DNA from: Deinococcales bacterium
GTDB lineage: Bacteria > Deinococcota > Deinococci > Deinococcales > Trueperaceae
NCBI GenBank assembly: GCA_012515535.1
Contig: JAAYYF010000151.1
Location: 1-35,638, forward strand
Direction: 5' to 3'
DNA length: 35,638 bases
The translations under genes were made by a program, and so were the position numbers. The stretch's first letter is position 1. Each line of letters opens with the position of its first letter. Under the pieces are notes generated by a model. That model saw nothing but the letters and a program-made list of their open reading frames with translations, searched no databases and was not told where the DNA came from. Of this stretch, positions 16,801 through 22,703 are shown piece by piece.

Positions 16801-17020
16801 GCAGCACGCGCGCCGCGCGCGCGGCCACGGCCTTGAGGGCGGCGTCGCCGGTGGCGTGGCCGTACACGTCGTTGAGGGTCTTGAGGTGGTCGACGTCGAG
16901 CATCGCCAGGGCGTAGTGCGCCCCGCTGCGGGCGTGCTCGCTGGCGAGCGCTCCGAGCGCGTCGGCCAGGCCCGCCCGCTGGTAGGCGCCGGTGAGGTCG
17001 TCGACGAGATGGCGCTCCAC
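13874..17020 (-). CDS. GGDEF / tandem STAND-type ATPase / TPR signalling protein
   Basis: A 1048-residue multidomain cytoplasmic protein. Residues 1-165 form a diguanylate cyclase domain with LDVDHLKTLND (41-51), active-site GGDEF (83-87) and an I-site RSGD (74-77) for c-di-GMP feedback. Two ATPase-like modules follow. The first starts at LVGRDEQL (182-189); its P-loop GPAGAGFT (212-219) lacks the Lys and its Walker B is eroded. The second starts at LVGRSRWL (421-428), with intact P-loop GPGGIGKS (445-452), Walker B LRLVLDEVD (511-519) and sensor LLVTSR (540-545), as in AfsR/MalT-like STAND regulators. From about 730 on, helical repeats look like TPRs. No DNA-binding domain and no membrane helix are visible. 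GTG start six bases after a TAGACT box, so probably leaderless. Its signal and partner are unknown. Confidence 0.85.
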   Translation of the reverse strand: MERHLVDDLTGAYQRAGLADALGALASEHARSGAHYALAMLDVDHLKTLNDVYGHATGDAALKAVAARAARVLRSGDKLFRYGGDEFLILLPGTGHAEAESVLRRVRDQVIANPVEAGVWVNVNVSVGVAATDEPGAPTDQAQLFERADARLYLAKRAGRNMVVASEVAPEPDPGALRETRLVGRDEQLAQLDAFLAANAGTAEERVLRLTGPAGAGFTRFLHEAGVRGHIAGRAVRSIVATAPNHGVYLRAMEQAYRELLPADPTEGEVAERLAYDAEGHGLLVLLEGGRWLDPGSRRLLADRLRKGGAKLVEAVPDGATAAFPATLHVALEPLRPAEAGRWLAAALGGPADAATVAALAEAGAGLPARIAELVARLADEGALTRSPQAVSADPERVRALARAGAEAKAPPELPRWESPLVGRSRWLAGANPLVRDARLAVLVGPGGIGKSRLAAQLALELANEVEDTRWVDLRAVRQAAVLPGLIAEALGLEASDDVEGLGRQLGERRLRLVLDEVDGIVDEAGLLATLLDAAPGLQLLVTSRMPLRLADERLIEVPELSVAAAGELFRHGMERVGAEEEPGDAELHALVEKVGPTPLTIELAAAWTRALSPAELGAELDRHPELLAAAPGLQPRTARFIDVTRELMSPWEQEALGVLATVPGGFTAEAARAAAGASPFFLLALLERSLVRREGARYTVHAAIAERYRAGLRDPAAARERVARTYAELARQVNEMPRSESSSRGYRLLDAERANLVFAWREALERRDTELAWPLARALRGYLDVRGRAREGLELFQLAESQLADAPDTELRGWVADAVALFLAQRGRHAEAAAKIDEALALLAPHTPGDTAAMAWNTAGVVAGMGGRPDAALAAFGTAAELRRQLDDAVGEAQARGNVAIVLSMLRRPQEAFAALEEAAANYRRVEHASGEALTLLNLASLGRESGLLEPEAVMAHARAALELAEGIGYANGARGAATELGEALLLAGRPEEALGAFERARDWARVEENESAERDLLGRMAAARRAADAALREQVRGAGAEAASEG

Positions 17021-17026
17021 GTCCGC

Positions 17027-17032
17027 AGTCTA
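17027..17032 (-). promoter_or_regulatory. TAGACT -10 box of a probable leaderless promoter
   Basis: On the minus strand GGTAGACTG lies six bases before the GTG of the GGDEF gene, with no Shine-Dalgarno. A TAnnnT box this close to the start codon would place the transcription start at or near the GTG. TAnnnT directly before leaderless genes is known in Deinococcus. No -35 is visible. Confidence 0.4.
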
Positions 17033-17072
17033 CCGGGCGGCCGCGGCGCCCGCGGCGGGCGGCGGCCGCGTG

Positions 17073-18710
17073 TCAGACGGGCAGGATCGCCACCAGGCCC
17101 AGCAGCAGGAGCTGCGTCAGCAGCGTCCACTCGCCCACGCCCAGGGCGTTGAGCAGCAGCGCCGGCAGCGCCGCCAGCAGCGCCGCCACCAGCTGCGGCT
17201 CCCAGCGCGAGGCCTGGGCGCCGCTCCAGCTGGCGTACTTCTCGAGGCTCAGGACCACCAGGCCCACCAGGGTGAGCGCGCCGATGAGCCCCGGCAGCGT
17301 CTCGGCCGCCAACGGCGCGCCCAGCTGCGCGGCGAGCCAGCGCAGCCCCAGCAGCGCCGGCGCCACCAGCAGCGTCAGGAGCAGCAGCGCCGGCAGGGCG
17401 CGGCCCCAGGCGCGGGTGAGCGGGTCGACGGGGCGCGTGCCGGTCTCGAAGGCGGGGCCCAGCAGCCCGGCGGCGACGCGCGCCAGGAACAGGCCGGCCA
17501 GCAGCACCCCGAAGGCGTCGCCCAGCAGGCCACCCATGCCGGCGGCCGGCAGGTCCGCGGCGGGCGTGGCGGCGAGCCCCCTCAGCGAGGGGCCGAGACC
17601 GCTGGCGCCCAGCAGCGAGGTCACGGCCAGCGCGGCGGCCACGAGCGCGCCGACGAGCCGCAGCAAGGGGCGGCGGTAGAGCGCCGAGGCGGTGCGCCAC
17701 GCCAGCGCCAGCCACTGCGGCGCGCGGCGCCCCGGCAGCGGCAGCGAGCGCCGCGGCCGCGTGGCGCCGGGACGGTCGTGGAGCGCGTCGAGCAGGCGGC
17801 GCTTCTCGCCCTCGTCGGCCACGCGCCCGCCCAGGCCCGCCAGGCCGGCCATGAGCTCGAAGGTGCGCAGCGCCTGCACCTGGCTCAGCACCAGGCTCTG
17901 GGGCGCGAAGCGCGGCGGCCAGTCGTGGGCCAGCGTGCGGCGCACGCACAGGTGCGAGGCCAGCGCCAGCAGCGCGGGCACCACGAGCGTGAGGGGCGTG
18001 GCGCGGGTGAGGCCGCCCAGCGGGTCGAGGAGGCTTAGAGGGTCGGCGAAGGGGCCGCTCGCGCCGCCCAGCAGCAGCTGGGCCGTGGCCACGCCCGCCA
18101 GCGGCATGACCGTCAGCGCGGTCAGGACGCCGAACGCACCGCCGGCGAAGCGCCGCTCGGCGCTCGGCCCCTGGCGCGGGTGGCCTACGTAGGCGAGCCA
18201 CCGGTAGCCCAGCAGGAACCAGGCGAGCAGCGCCAGGGCCGGGGCCGCGTACGGCGCGCTCAGGCCGAACCAGGCCGGCGCCACCAGCGACCAGGCGCCG
18301 CCCAGCAGCAGCGCCGCCGCCACCCCGCTCGCCTGCTTCACGAGCCAGCGCCAGCGCAGCACGTGCCACGGCCGCTGCGGCCCGAGCCCCAGGCGGTAGA
18401 GGTCGCGGCGGTCGAGGATCACCGGTGGGGTGCGGCCGCCCAGCCCGGCCGCGAGGAGCGCGACCAGGCCGGCGAGGGCGAAGAGGCCGCCCGGATGGGG
18501 CAGCCGCCGCTCGAGGGGTGCCAGCGACTCCACGCCGGCGACCGCGAACACCACCACCCAGAAGAGCAGGTAGAGGACGGTCCACCAGCCGACGGCGCGG
18601 CCGATCCAGCGCCGGTAGGCGTCCGCCGCGCGGCCCACGGTGCGGCGGCGCAGGTAGGCGACGGCGCTCGGGGCGGTCGCGCCCCGCGCGGGGGCGGCGC
18701 GCACGCTCAC
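17073..18710 (-). CDS. Large multi-helix membrane protein, probable ABC-2-type exporter permease
   Basis: A 545-residue integral membrane protein with roughly ten or more hydrophobic segments and a charged cytoplasmic-looking stretch in the middle (about 265-325, EGEKRRLLDALHDRPG). I recognise no specific family motif. The assignment as permease rests on the four-base GTGA overlap (18707-18710) with the preceding ABC ATPase, which makes a two-gene exporter, and on its hydrophobic pattern. ABC-2 permeases of this size occur, sometimes with internal duplication; the halves 1-270 and 330-545 both look like six-helix blocks. The substrate is unknown. It is the last gene of the unit. The 52-base gap to the GGDEF gene has a GC-rich inverted sequence but no clear terminator. 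Confidence 0.65.
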   Translation of the reverse strand: MSVRAAPARGATAPSAVAYLRRRTVGRAADAYRRWIGRAVGWWTVLYLLFWVVVFAVAGVESLAPLERRLPHPGGLFALAGLVALLAAGLGGRTPPVILDRRDLYRLGLGPQRPWHVLRWRWLVKQASGVAAALLLGGAWSLVAPAWFGLSAPYAAPALALLAWFLLGYRWLAYVGHPRQGPSAERRFAGGAFGVLTALTVMPLAGVATAQLLLGGASGPFADPLSLLDPLGGLTRATPLTLVVPALLALASHLCVRRTLAHDWPPRFAPQSLVLSQVQALRTFELMAGLAGLGGRVADEGEKRRLLDALHDRPGATRPRRSLPLPGRRAPQWLALAWRTASALYRRPLLRLVGALVAAALAVTSLLGASGLGPSLRGLAATPAADLPAAGMGGLLGDAFGVLLAGLFLARVAAGLLGPAFETGTRPVDPLTRAWGRALPALLLLTLLVAPALLGLRWLAAQLGAPLAAETLPGLIGALTLVGLVVLSLEKYASWSGAQASRWEPQLVAALLAALPALLLNALGVGEWTLLTQLLLLGLVAILPV

Positions 18711-19402
18711 GCGGCGGGCTGCCCTTCCTCCTCGACCAGCCGGCCGTCCTCGAGGGCGAGGAGGCGCGGCGCGAGGCGCGCGGCAAGCTCCTGCTGGTGG
18801 CCGGTGAGGAGCACGGCGCCGCCGGCCGCGGCCAGCCCGCGCAGGGCGTCGGCCAGCAGCTCCTGGGCGGCGAGGTCGAGGCCGTTGAACGGCTCGTCGA
18901 GCAGCGTCAGCGGCTGCTCGAGCGCCAGGGCCAGCGACAGCGACAGCTTCTGGCGCATGCCGCGCGAGTGGGTGGCGGGGAACTCGTCGAGCTTGCCGCC
19001 AAGGCCGAAGCGCTCGAGCCAGGTGAGGGCGCGCTCGTCGGCCTCGGGATCGCGGTAGACGAGCGCGTTGAAGCGCGCGTGCTCGCGCAGCGTGAGGTCC
19101 TCGTAGAGGGCGGGCTCGTCGGGCACGAACACGAAGCGCTCGCGGGCGCTGGGGCCGGCGGCCGTGCGCCCCTCGAGCTCCACGTCGCCTCGGCTCGGCA
19201 GCAGGCCCACCAGCGCGCGCAGGAGCGTGCTCTTGCCGGCGCCGTTGGGGCCGACCAGCAGCACCAGGTCGCCGGCCGCCAGCTCGAAGGTGGCGTCCTC
19301 GACGATGGGCACGCCGCCGAGGCTGACGCGCAGCTCGGCGACGCGCAGCAGGGGCGCGCTGCCGGGGCGGCGCTCGGGGGTCGTGGTCGACGGGGTGGTC
19401 AC
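18707..19402 (-). CDS. ABC transporter ATP-binding protein, exporter (ABC-2/CcmA-like) type
   Basis: Cytoplasmic ATPase of 231 residues that should drive the adjacent membrane protein. Walker A is GPNGAGKST (51-59), Walker B LTLLDEP (165-171) and switch His202 (TGHQ). The Q-loop region reads FVPDEPALYEDLT (92-104) without a glutamine. The signature is SRGMRQKL (146-153) instead of LSGGQ. Both features are common in ABC-2 exporter ATPases of the CcmA/drug-exporter kind and do not by themselves mean inactivity. The N-terminal 17 residues are Thr/Pro-rich. GTG start; a TAGAGT box lies nine bases upstream and there is no Shine-Dalgarno. The short form and unspecific motifs leave the cargo open. 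Confidence 0.88.
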   Translation of the reverse strand: MTTPSTTTPERRPGSAPLLRVAELRVSLGGVPIVEDATFELAAGDLVLLVGPNGAGKSTLLRALVGLLPSRGDVELEGRTAAGPSARERFVFVPDEPALYEDLTLREHARFNALVYRDPEADERALTWLERFGLGGKLDEFPATHSRGMRQKLSLSLALALEQPLTLLDEPFNGLDLAAQELLADALRGLAAAGGAVLLTGHQQELAARLAPRLLALEDGRLVEEEGQPAA

Positions 19403-19411
19403 AGGGCGTTC

Positions 19412-19417
19412 ACTCTA
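19412..19417 (-). promoter_or_regulatory. TAGAGT -10 box before the ABC exporter operon
   Basis: The minus strand reads GGTAGAGTG, nine bases before the GTG of the ATPase gene. It shares the context GGTAGA-S-TG with the box before the GGDEF gene (17027-17032). No Shine-Dalgarno and no recognisable -35 are present, so a leaderless or very short-leader transcript is likely. Confidence 0.35.
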
Positions 19418-19434
19418 CCAACCGGGTCGCGGCG

Positions 19435-19476
19435 CGCCGCGGGGCGGCCGGGCGCAGGGCGGGCCGCCCCGCGGCG
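19435..19476. terminator. 15-bp GC hairpin upstream of the ABC exporter operon
   Basis: Arms 19435-19449 and 19462-19476 pair perfectly around a 12-base loop. It is the second of two strong hairpins in the 165-base gap between the DUF4342 gene and the ABC operon, both read leftward. No T-tract follows. Confidence 0.5.
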
Positions 19477-19511
19477 TCACGGGCGGGGCCCGGGTGCCAG
19501 GCGCACGAGAG

Positions 19512-19547
19512 CGGCGCCGCCCCGAGTCGGTCCTCGGGGCGGCGCCG
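19512..19547. terminator. 15-bp GC hairpin after the DUF4342 gene
   Basis: Arms 19512-19526 and 19533-19547 are perfectly complementary with a 6-base loop TCGGTC, beginning about 20 bases past the DUF4342 stop on the minus strand. Position and strength suggest a terminator, but no T-tract follows. Confidence 0.6.
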
Positions 19548-19567
19548 GCGCACCGGAGGCGCGGCCG

Positions 19568-20023
19568 TCAGCCGCGGGTGATGTCGCCGCCCGGCGGCGT
19601 GGGCTCGGCGGTCTTCTCGACCGAGATGGTCAGGTTGGCGACCAGCGCGGCGATGGCGCCGATGGCGGCCCACACGGGCAGGAGCACCGTGCCGATCACG
19701 CCGATGGTGAGGGGGATCTCGATGAGGACCTTGCCGTCGTCGTTCTTGATGGTGATGCGGCGGACGTTGCCCTCGCGCACCAGCTCCTTCACCTTCGAGA
19801 CCACCGCCTCGCCCGAGACGCGGAACTCCTCGGTGACGGTGCGGCCGCCGCCCGTGGCGCCGGTGGAACCGGTGGCGCCCGTGGCGCTGGCGCCGCTGGC
19901 GCCGCTCACGTGGCTGGGGTCGTGGCTCGTGGTGCTGCCGGTGGGGTCGTAGGGGGCGCTGCCCGTGCCGTGCTCGTTGGCCGCGCCGGGCTGGTAGTCG
20001 TCGTGCCTGTTCTGGTCGTTCAT
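19568..20023 (-). CDS. DUF4342 domain small membrane-associated protein
   Basis: A 151-residue protein. The C-terminal half (about 62-140) is a clear DUF4342 domain. It has TVTEEFRVSGEAVVSKVKEL, then GNVRRITIKND, EIPLTIGVIGTVLLP and AAIGAIAALVANLTI, with one hydrophobic stretch that is probably a membrane hairpin or helix. The first 60 residues are hydrophilic and low-complexity, with a Gly-Ala-Thr/Ser run (GASGASATGATGSTGATGGG). The family function is unknown; members are often short and carry a UBA-like helical start. The frame stays open far upstream as an antisense shadow of the kinase gene, but ATG 20023 with AGAGGTGA at 20030-20037 fixes the start. Divergent from the UbiB-like gene. A TAGAGT box at 20071-20076 is the likely -10. 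Confidence 0.85.
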   Translation of the reverse strand: MNDQNRHDDYQPGAANEHGTGSAPYDPTGSTTSHDPSHVSGASGASATGATGSTGATGGGRTVTEEFRVSGEAVVSKVKELVREGNVRRITIKNDDGKVLIEIPLTIGVIGTVLLPVWAAIGAIAALVANLTISVEKTAEPTPPGGDITRG

Positions 20024-20051
20024 GTCGTCACCTCTCCCGCTTGGGTAGCCT

Positions 20052-20076
20052 GGGACGTTCCGTCCCGATGACTCTA
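20052..20076 (-). promoter_or_regulatory. TAGAGT box and leader hairpin of the DUF4342 gene
   Basis: On the minus strand TAGAGT (20071-20076) precedes a perfect 6-bp hairpin (20052-20057 with 20061-20066, 3-base loop) in the presumed leader, about 28 bases before the ATG. It is the third TAGA(G/C)T box found before a leftward gene in this window. The promoter call is tentative because no -35 is seen. Confidence 0.3.
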
Positions 20077-20251
20077 GGGTAGAGAGGGTACCCACCTCGT
20101 CGCATCCGCCGAAGGGATGACCCGGGGTAGGCCGTTGGGCCCGGCCGCCGGCACCACCATCGTCCGGCGCCGAGGCGCGCCTGGGGCGGCGCGCCTGCAC
20201 CGGCGCCGCGGTGAACGCGTGGCAAGATGACCGCGAGGTAGCCGCCCGACG

Positions 20252-22441
20252 ATGATCTACTTCGCCGTTCGCGTTCTGGTCTACACCCTCGCGGCCTACG
20301 CGGTGGTGAACGTGGTGCCGGGCCTGCGGCCGCCACCCGTGCCTTTCGTCCCGCAGCCCTACGCCATGCTGGCGGCGTTCCTCGCGCTCGGCGTCGCCTT
20401 CGGCGCCATGCAGGCGGTGGGGCGGCCGCTGCTGCTGTTCTTCGGCGGGCGCCTCTACATCTGGTCGCTGGGCCTGCTGTCGGTCGCCGCCATCGCCGTG
20501 TTCTTCCTGGTCGTGGCCTACCTGAGCCCCGAGCGCCTGGAGGTGCCGGGCGGCGAGGTGTTCTCGGGCGTGATGGGCGGCTTCATGATGGGCCTGGTGG
20601 TGACGCTGCTGGAGGCGCTGACGGGCCTCGACGCCCCGCGGCAGGACACCGCCGAGCGCACCACCCCGCGCTACTGGCGCTGGCTGTCGCTCTTCCCGGG
20701 CCGGCGCCGCAACCGCGCCGTCGAGGGCCTGCGCACCGTGCAGCTGATCGGCGTGGCGCGCGCCTACGCCGTCGAGATGGCGGTGAGCTACACGCCGCTC
20801 GCGCCCGTGCGCCGCTTCATGAAGCGCCTGCTCTACCGCCTGCGCCCGCGCCTCGACGAGGACGACCCCGCCGTGACGCTGCGCCTGATGCTGCAGGACC
20901 TCGGCCCCACCTTCGTGAAGTTCGGGCAGCTGGTGGCGAGCCGCGTCGAGGTGCTGCCGGCGCGCTGGCGCGAGCAGCTCGAGCTGCTGCAGGACCAGGT
21001 GCGCGCCTTCCCGTTCGCCGAGGCGCAGCGCGTGGTCGAGACCGAGCTGGGGGCGGCGCTGGAGACGTTGTTCCTCACCATCGACCCCGAGCCGCTGGCG
21101 TCGGCGTCGATGGGGCAGGTGCACGCCGCCGCGCTGCTCGACGGCACGCCGGTGGTGGTGAAGGTGCAGCGCCCCAACATCGCGGTGGTGGTGAAGGCCG
21201 ACCTCAACATCCTGCGCGACCTGCTGCTGACGCTCGAGGGCCGCTTCCGCGCCTTCCGTCGCCTGGGGCTGCTGCCGCTGTTCGACGAGTTCACCGACAG
21301 CCTCATCGACGAGCTCGACTACGAGACCGAGGCCTACCAGGCGCGCATGCTGCGTCACAACATGCTGGAGTTCGACTTCGTGGAGGTGCCGGCCGTCTTC
21401 CCCGCCTACTCGACGCGCCGGGTGCTCACCATGCAGCGCGTCAGCGGCGTGAAGATCACCGACGTGGCGGCGCTCGACGAGGCCGGCGTCGACCGCCGCG
21501 CGCTCGCCCTCGACCTGTTCCGCGTGCTCATCCAGCAGGTGCTGTTCGACGGCTTCTTCCACGCCGACCTGCACGCCGGCAACGTGTGGTACGACCTGCA
21601 CGCCCGCAAGCTGGCCTTCCTCGACATGGGCTCGGTGGGCCAGCTGTCGCGCTCCGACCGCCTGCGCCTGGCGCAGCTCATCTGGGCACTCCACGACCGC
21701 GCCGCCGCCCCCGCCGCGCAGGTGGTGCTGTCGCTGTGCGAACCGCCCGAGGCGCCGGTCGAGATGCCGAAGCTGCGCCGCGACGTCGAGCGCCTCATCA
21801 ACCGCCACCTGCTGCTCGACGCCGAGGCGGCGGGCATCTCGGAGCTGTTCGCCGAGCTCGTCACCCTGCTGGTGCGCCACGGCCTGCTGCTGCGGCCCGA
21901 GTTCACGTTGGCGTTCAAGGCCATCGGCCAGGGCGAGGCCATCATGCGCACGCTGATGGGCGACGAGCAGCCGGGCGCCATCGTCGACATCGCCTTCCGC
22001 ACCATCCGTCAGGCGCTCGTGCGCGAGCTCGACCCGCGCCGCCTCGGCCCCGACACGCTCCTGCCCCTCACGCGCGAGGCGCTGGGGCGCCTGCCCAACC
22101 TGGTGAGCGCCCTCACCAGCCTGCTCGACGACTTCGAGCGCGGCCGCACGGCGCTGCAGCTCGACGTGTCGAGCGTCAACCGCCGCGTCACCGACGTCCA
22201 GGACAGCTTCGAGCGCGGCTTCCGCCGCATGGTGCTGAGCATCTCCCTGGCGGGCCTGCTCCTGGGCTCGTCGCTGCTGCTCCTGGCGCCCTTGGGCGAC
22301 ATCGTGAGCGGCAACGAGGAGTTCGTCATCCGCCTGGTGGCGGGCATCGGCGTGACCGCCAGCGGGGTGATGACGATCAGCATCGTGGCGTCGATGCTGC
22401 TTCCGCTGGGGCGGGAGGTGGCGCGGCGGGAGCGGCGGTAG
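20252..22441 (+). CDS. UbiB/AarF/ABC1 family atypical kinase with N-terminal membrane domain
   Basis: A 729-residue protein. Residues 1-125 hold about four helices (about 2-22, 38-55, 68-90, 104-122) preceding the kinase, which typical UbiB proteins lack. The ABC1 kinase core shows the invariant KFGQ (223-226), the Ala-rich loop PLASASMGQVHAA (281-293), the ATP lysine K304 (VVVKVQRP), DELDYETEA (353-361), catalytic HADLHAGN (437-444) and metal-binding DMG (458-460). Two C-terminal helices (about 632-652 and 665-695) match the usual UbiB membrane anchor. Family members support quinone biosynthesis or membrane lipid handling; no quinone gene is next to it, so the role here is open. ATG start; a GAGGT at 20235-20239 is 12 bases away, longer than ideal. 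Divergent from DUF4342. Confidence 0.9.
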   Translation: MIYFAVRVLVYTLAAYAVVNVVPGLRPPPVPFVPQPYAMLAAFLALGVAFGAMQAVGRPLLLFFGGRLYIWSLGLLSVAAIAVFFLVVAYLSPERLEVPGGEVFSGVMGGFMMGLVVTLLEALTGLDAPRQDTAERTTPRYWRWLSLFPGRRRNRAVEGLRTVQLIGVARAYAVEMAVSYTPLAPVRRFMKRLLYRLRPRLDEDDPAVTLRLMLQDLGPTFVKFGQLVASRVEVLPARWREQLELLQDQVRAFPFAEAQRVVETELGAALETLFLTIDPEPLASASMGQVHAAALLDGTPVVVKVQRPNIAVVVKADLNILRDLLLTLEGRFRAFRRLGLLPLFDEFTDSLIDELDYETEAYQARMLRHNMLEFDFVEVPAVFPAYSTRRVLTMQRVSGVKITDVAALDEAGVDRRALALDLFRVLIQQVLFDGFFHADLHAGNVWYDLHARKLAFLDMGSVGQLSRSDRLRLAQLIWALHDRAAAPAAQVVLSLCEPPEAPVEMPKLRRDVERLINRHLLLDAEAAGISELFAELVTLLVRHGLLLRPEFTLAFKAIGQGEAIMRTLMGDEQPGAIVDIAFRTIRQALVRELDPRRLGPDTLLPLTREALGRLPNLVSALTSLLDDFERGRTALQLDVSSVNRRVTDVQDSFERGFRRMVLSISLAGLLLGSSLLLLAPLGDIVSGNEEFVIRLVAGIGVTASGVMTISIVASMLLPLGREVARRERR

Positions 22442-22586
22442 GTTGGCTCTTGCGTTCGGGCCTGCGTCGCTGGTGGTTCGTCCGCGATGGTGGGTGGCGA
22501 GGCAGGGCCGGGGGCAGAGCTCGGCTGCGCCGTCGCTGCCGGGTGCGAAGGCCGCTCGGGGTGCCGCCGCCCGACCGACCCTACGC

Positions 22587-22656
22587 CCCGAAGCGCCGAC
22601 GAAGGCGTGGGGCCCGAAGCACCGACGGGAACGAGACCGCCGGCCCCCCGAAGCGA
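22587..22656. repeat. Three CCCGAAGC direct repeats in intergenic region
   Basis: CCCGAAGCGCCGACG (22587-22601) and CCCGAAGCACCGACG (22613-22627) differ by one base. A shorter copy, CCCGAAGCGA, lies at 22647-22656, overlapping the loop of the terminator hairpin. They sit in the 262-base gap between the convergent kinase and PIG-L genes. The rest of that gap is GC-rich with no visible gene. Confidence 0.4.
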
Positions 22657-22669
22657 GGGGCCGGCGGTC
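22635..22669. terminator. 13-bp hairpin between convergent kinase and PIG-L genes
   Basis: Perfect arms 22635-22647 and 22657-22669 around a 9-base loop CCGAAGCGA. It lies between the stops of the rightward UbiB-like gene (22441) and the leftward PIG-L gene (22704), 34 bases from the latter. No T-tract follows on either strand. Confidence 0.55.
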
Positions 22670-22703
22670 GGCTACAGGCTATGGCTGGGTGGTCAGCCCA
22701 GGC

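Noticed and set aside
19568-21880. 770-residue leftward frame ending in DUF4342
   Set aside because: Upstream of ATG 20023 it is antisense to the UbiB-like gene and has shadow composition; only the last 151 residues are real.
22587-22656. CRISPR-like array from the direct repeats
   Set aside because: Only two good copies of 15 bases with an 11-base gap; no cas gene.
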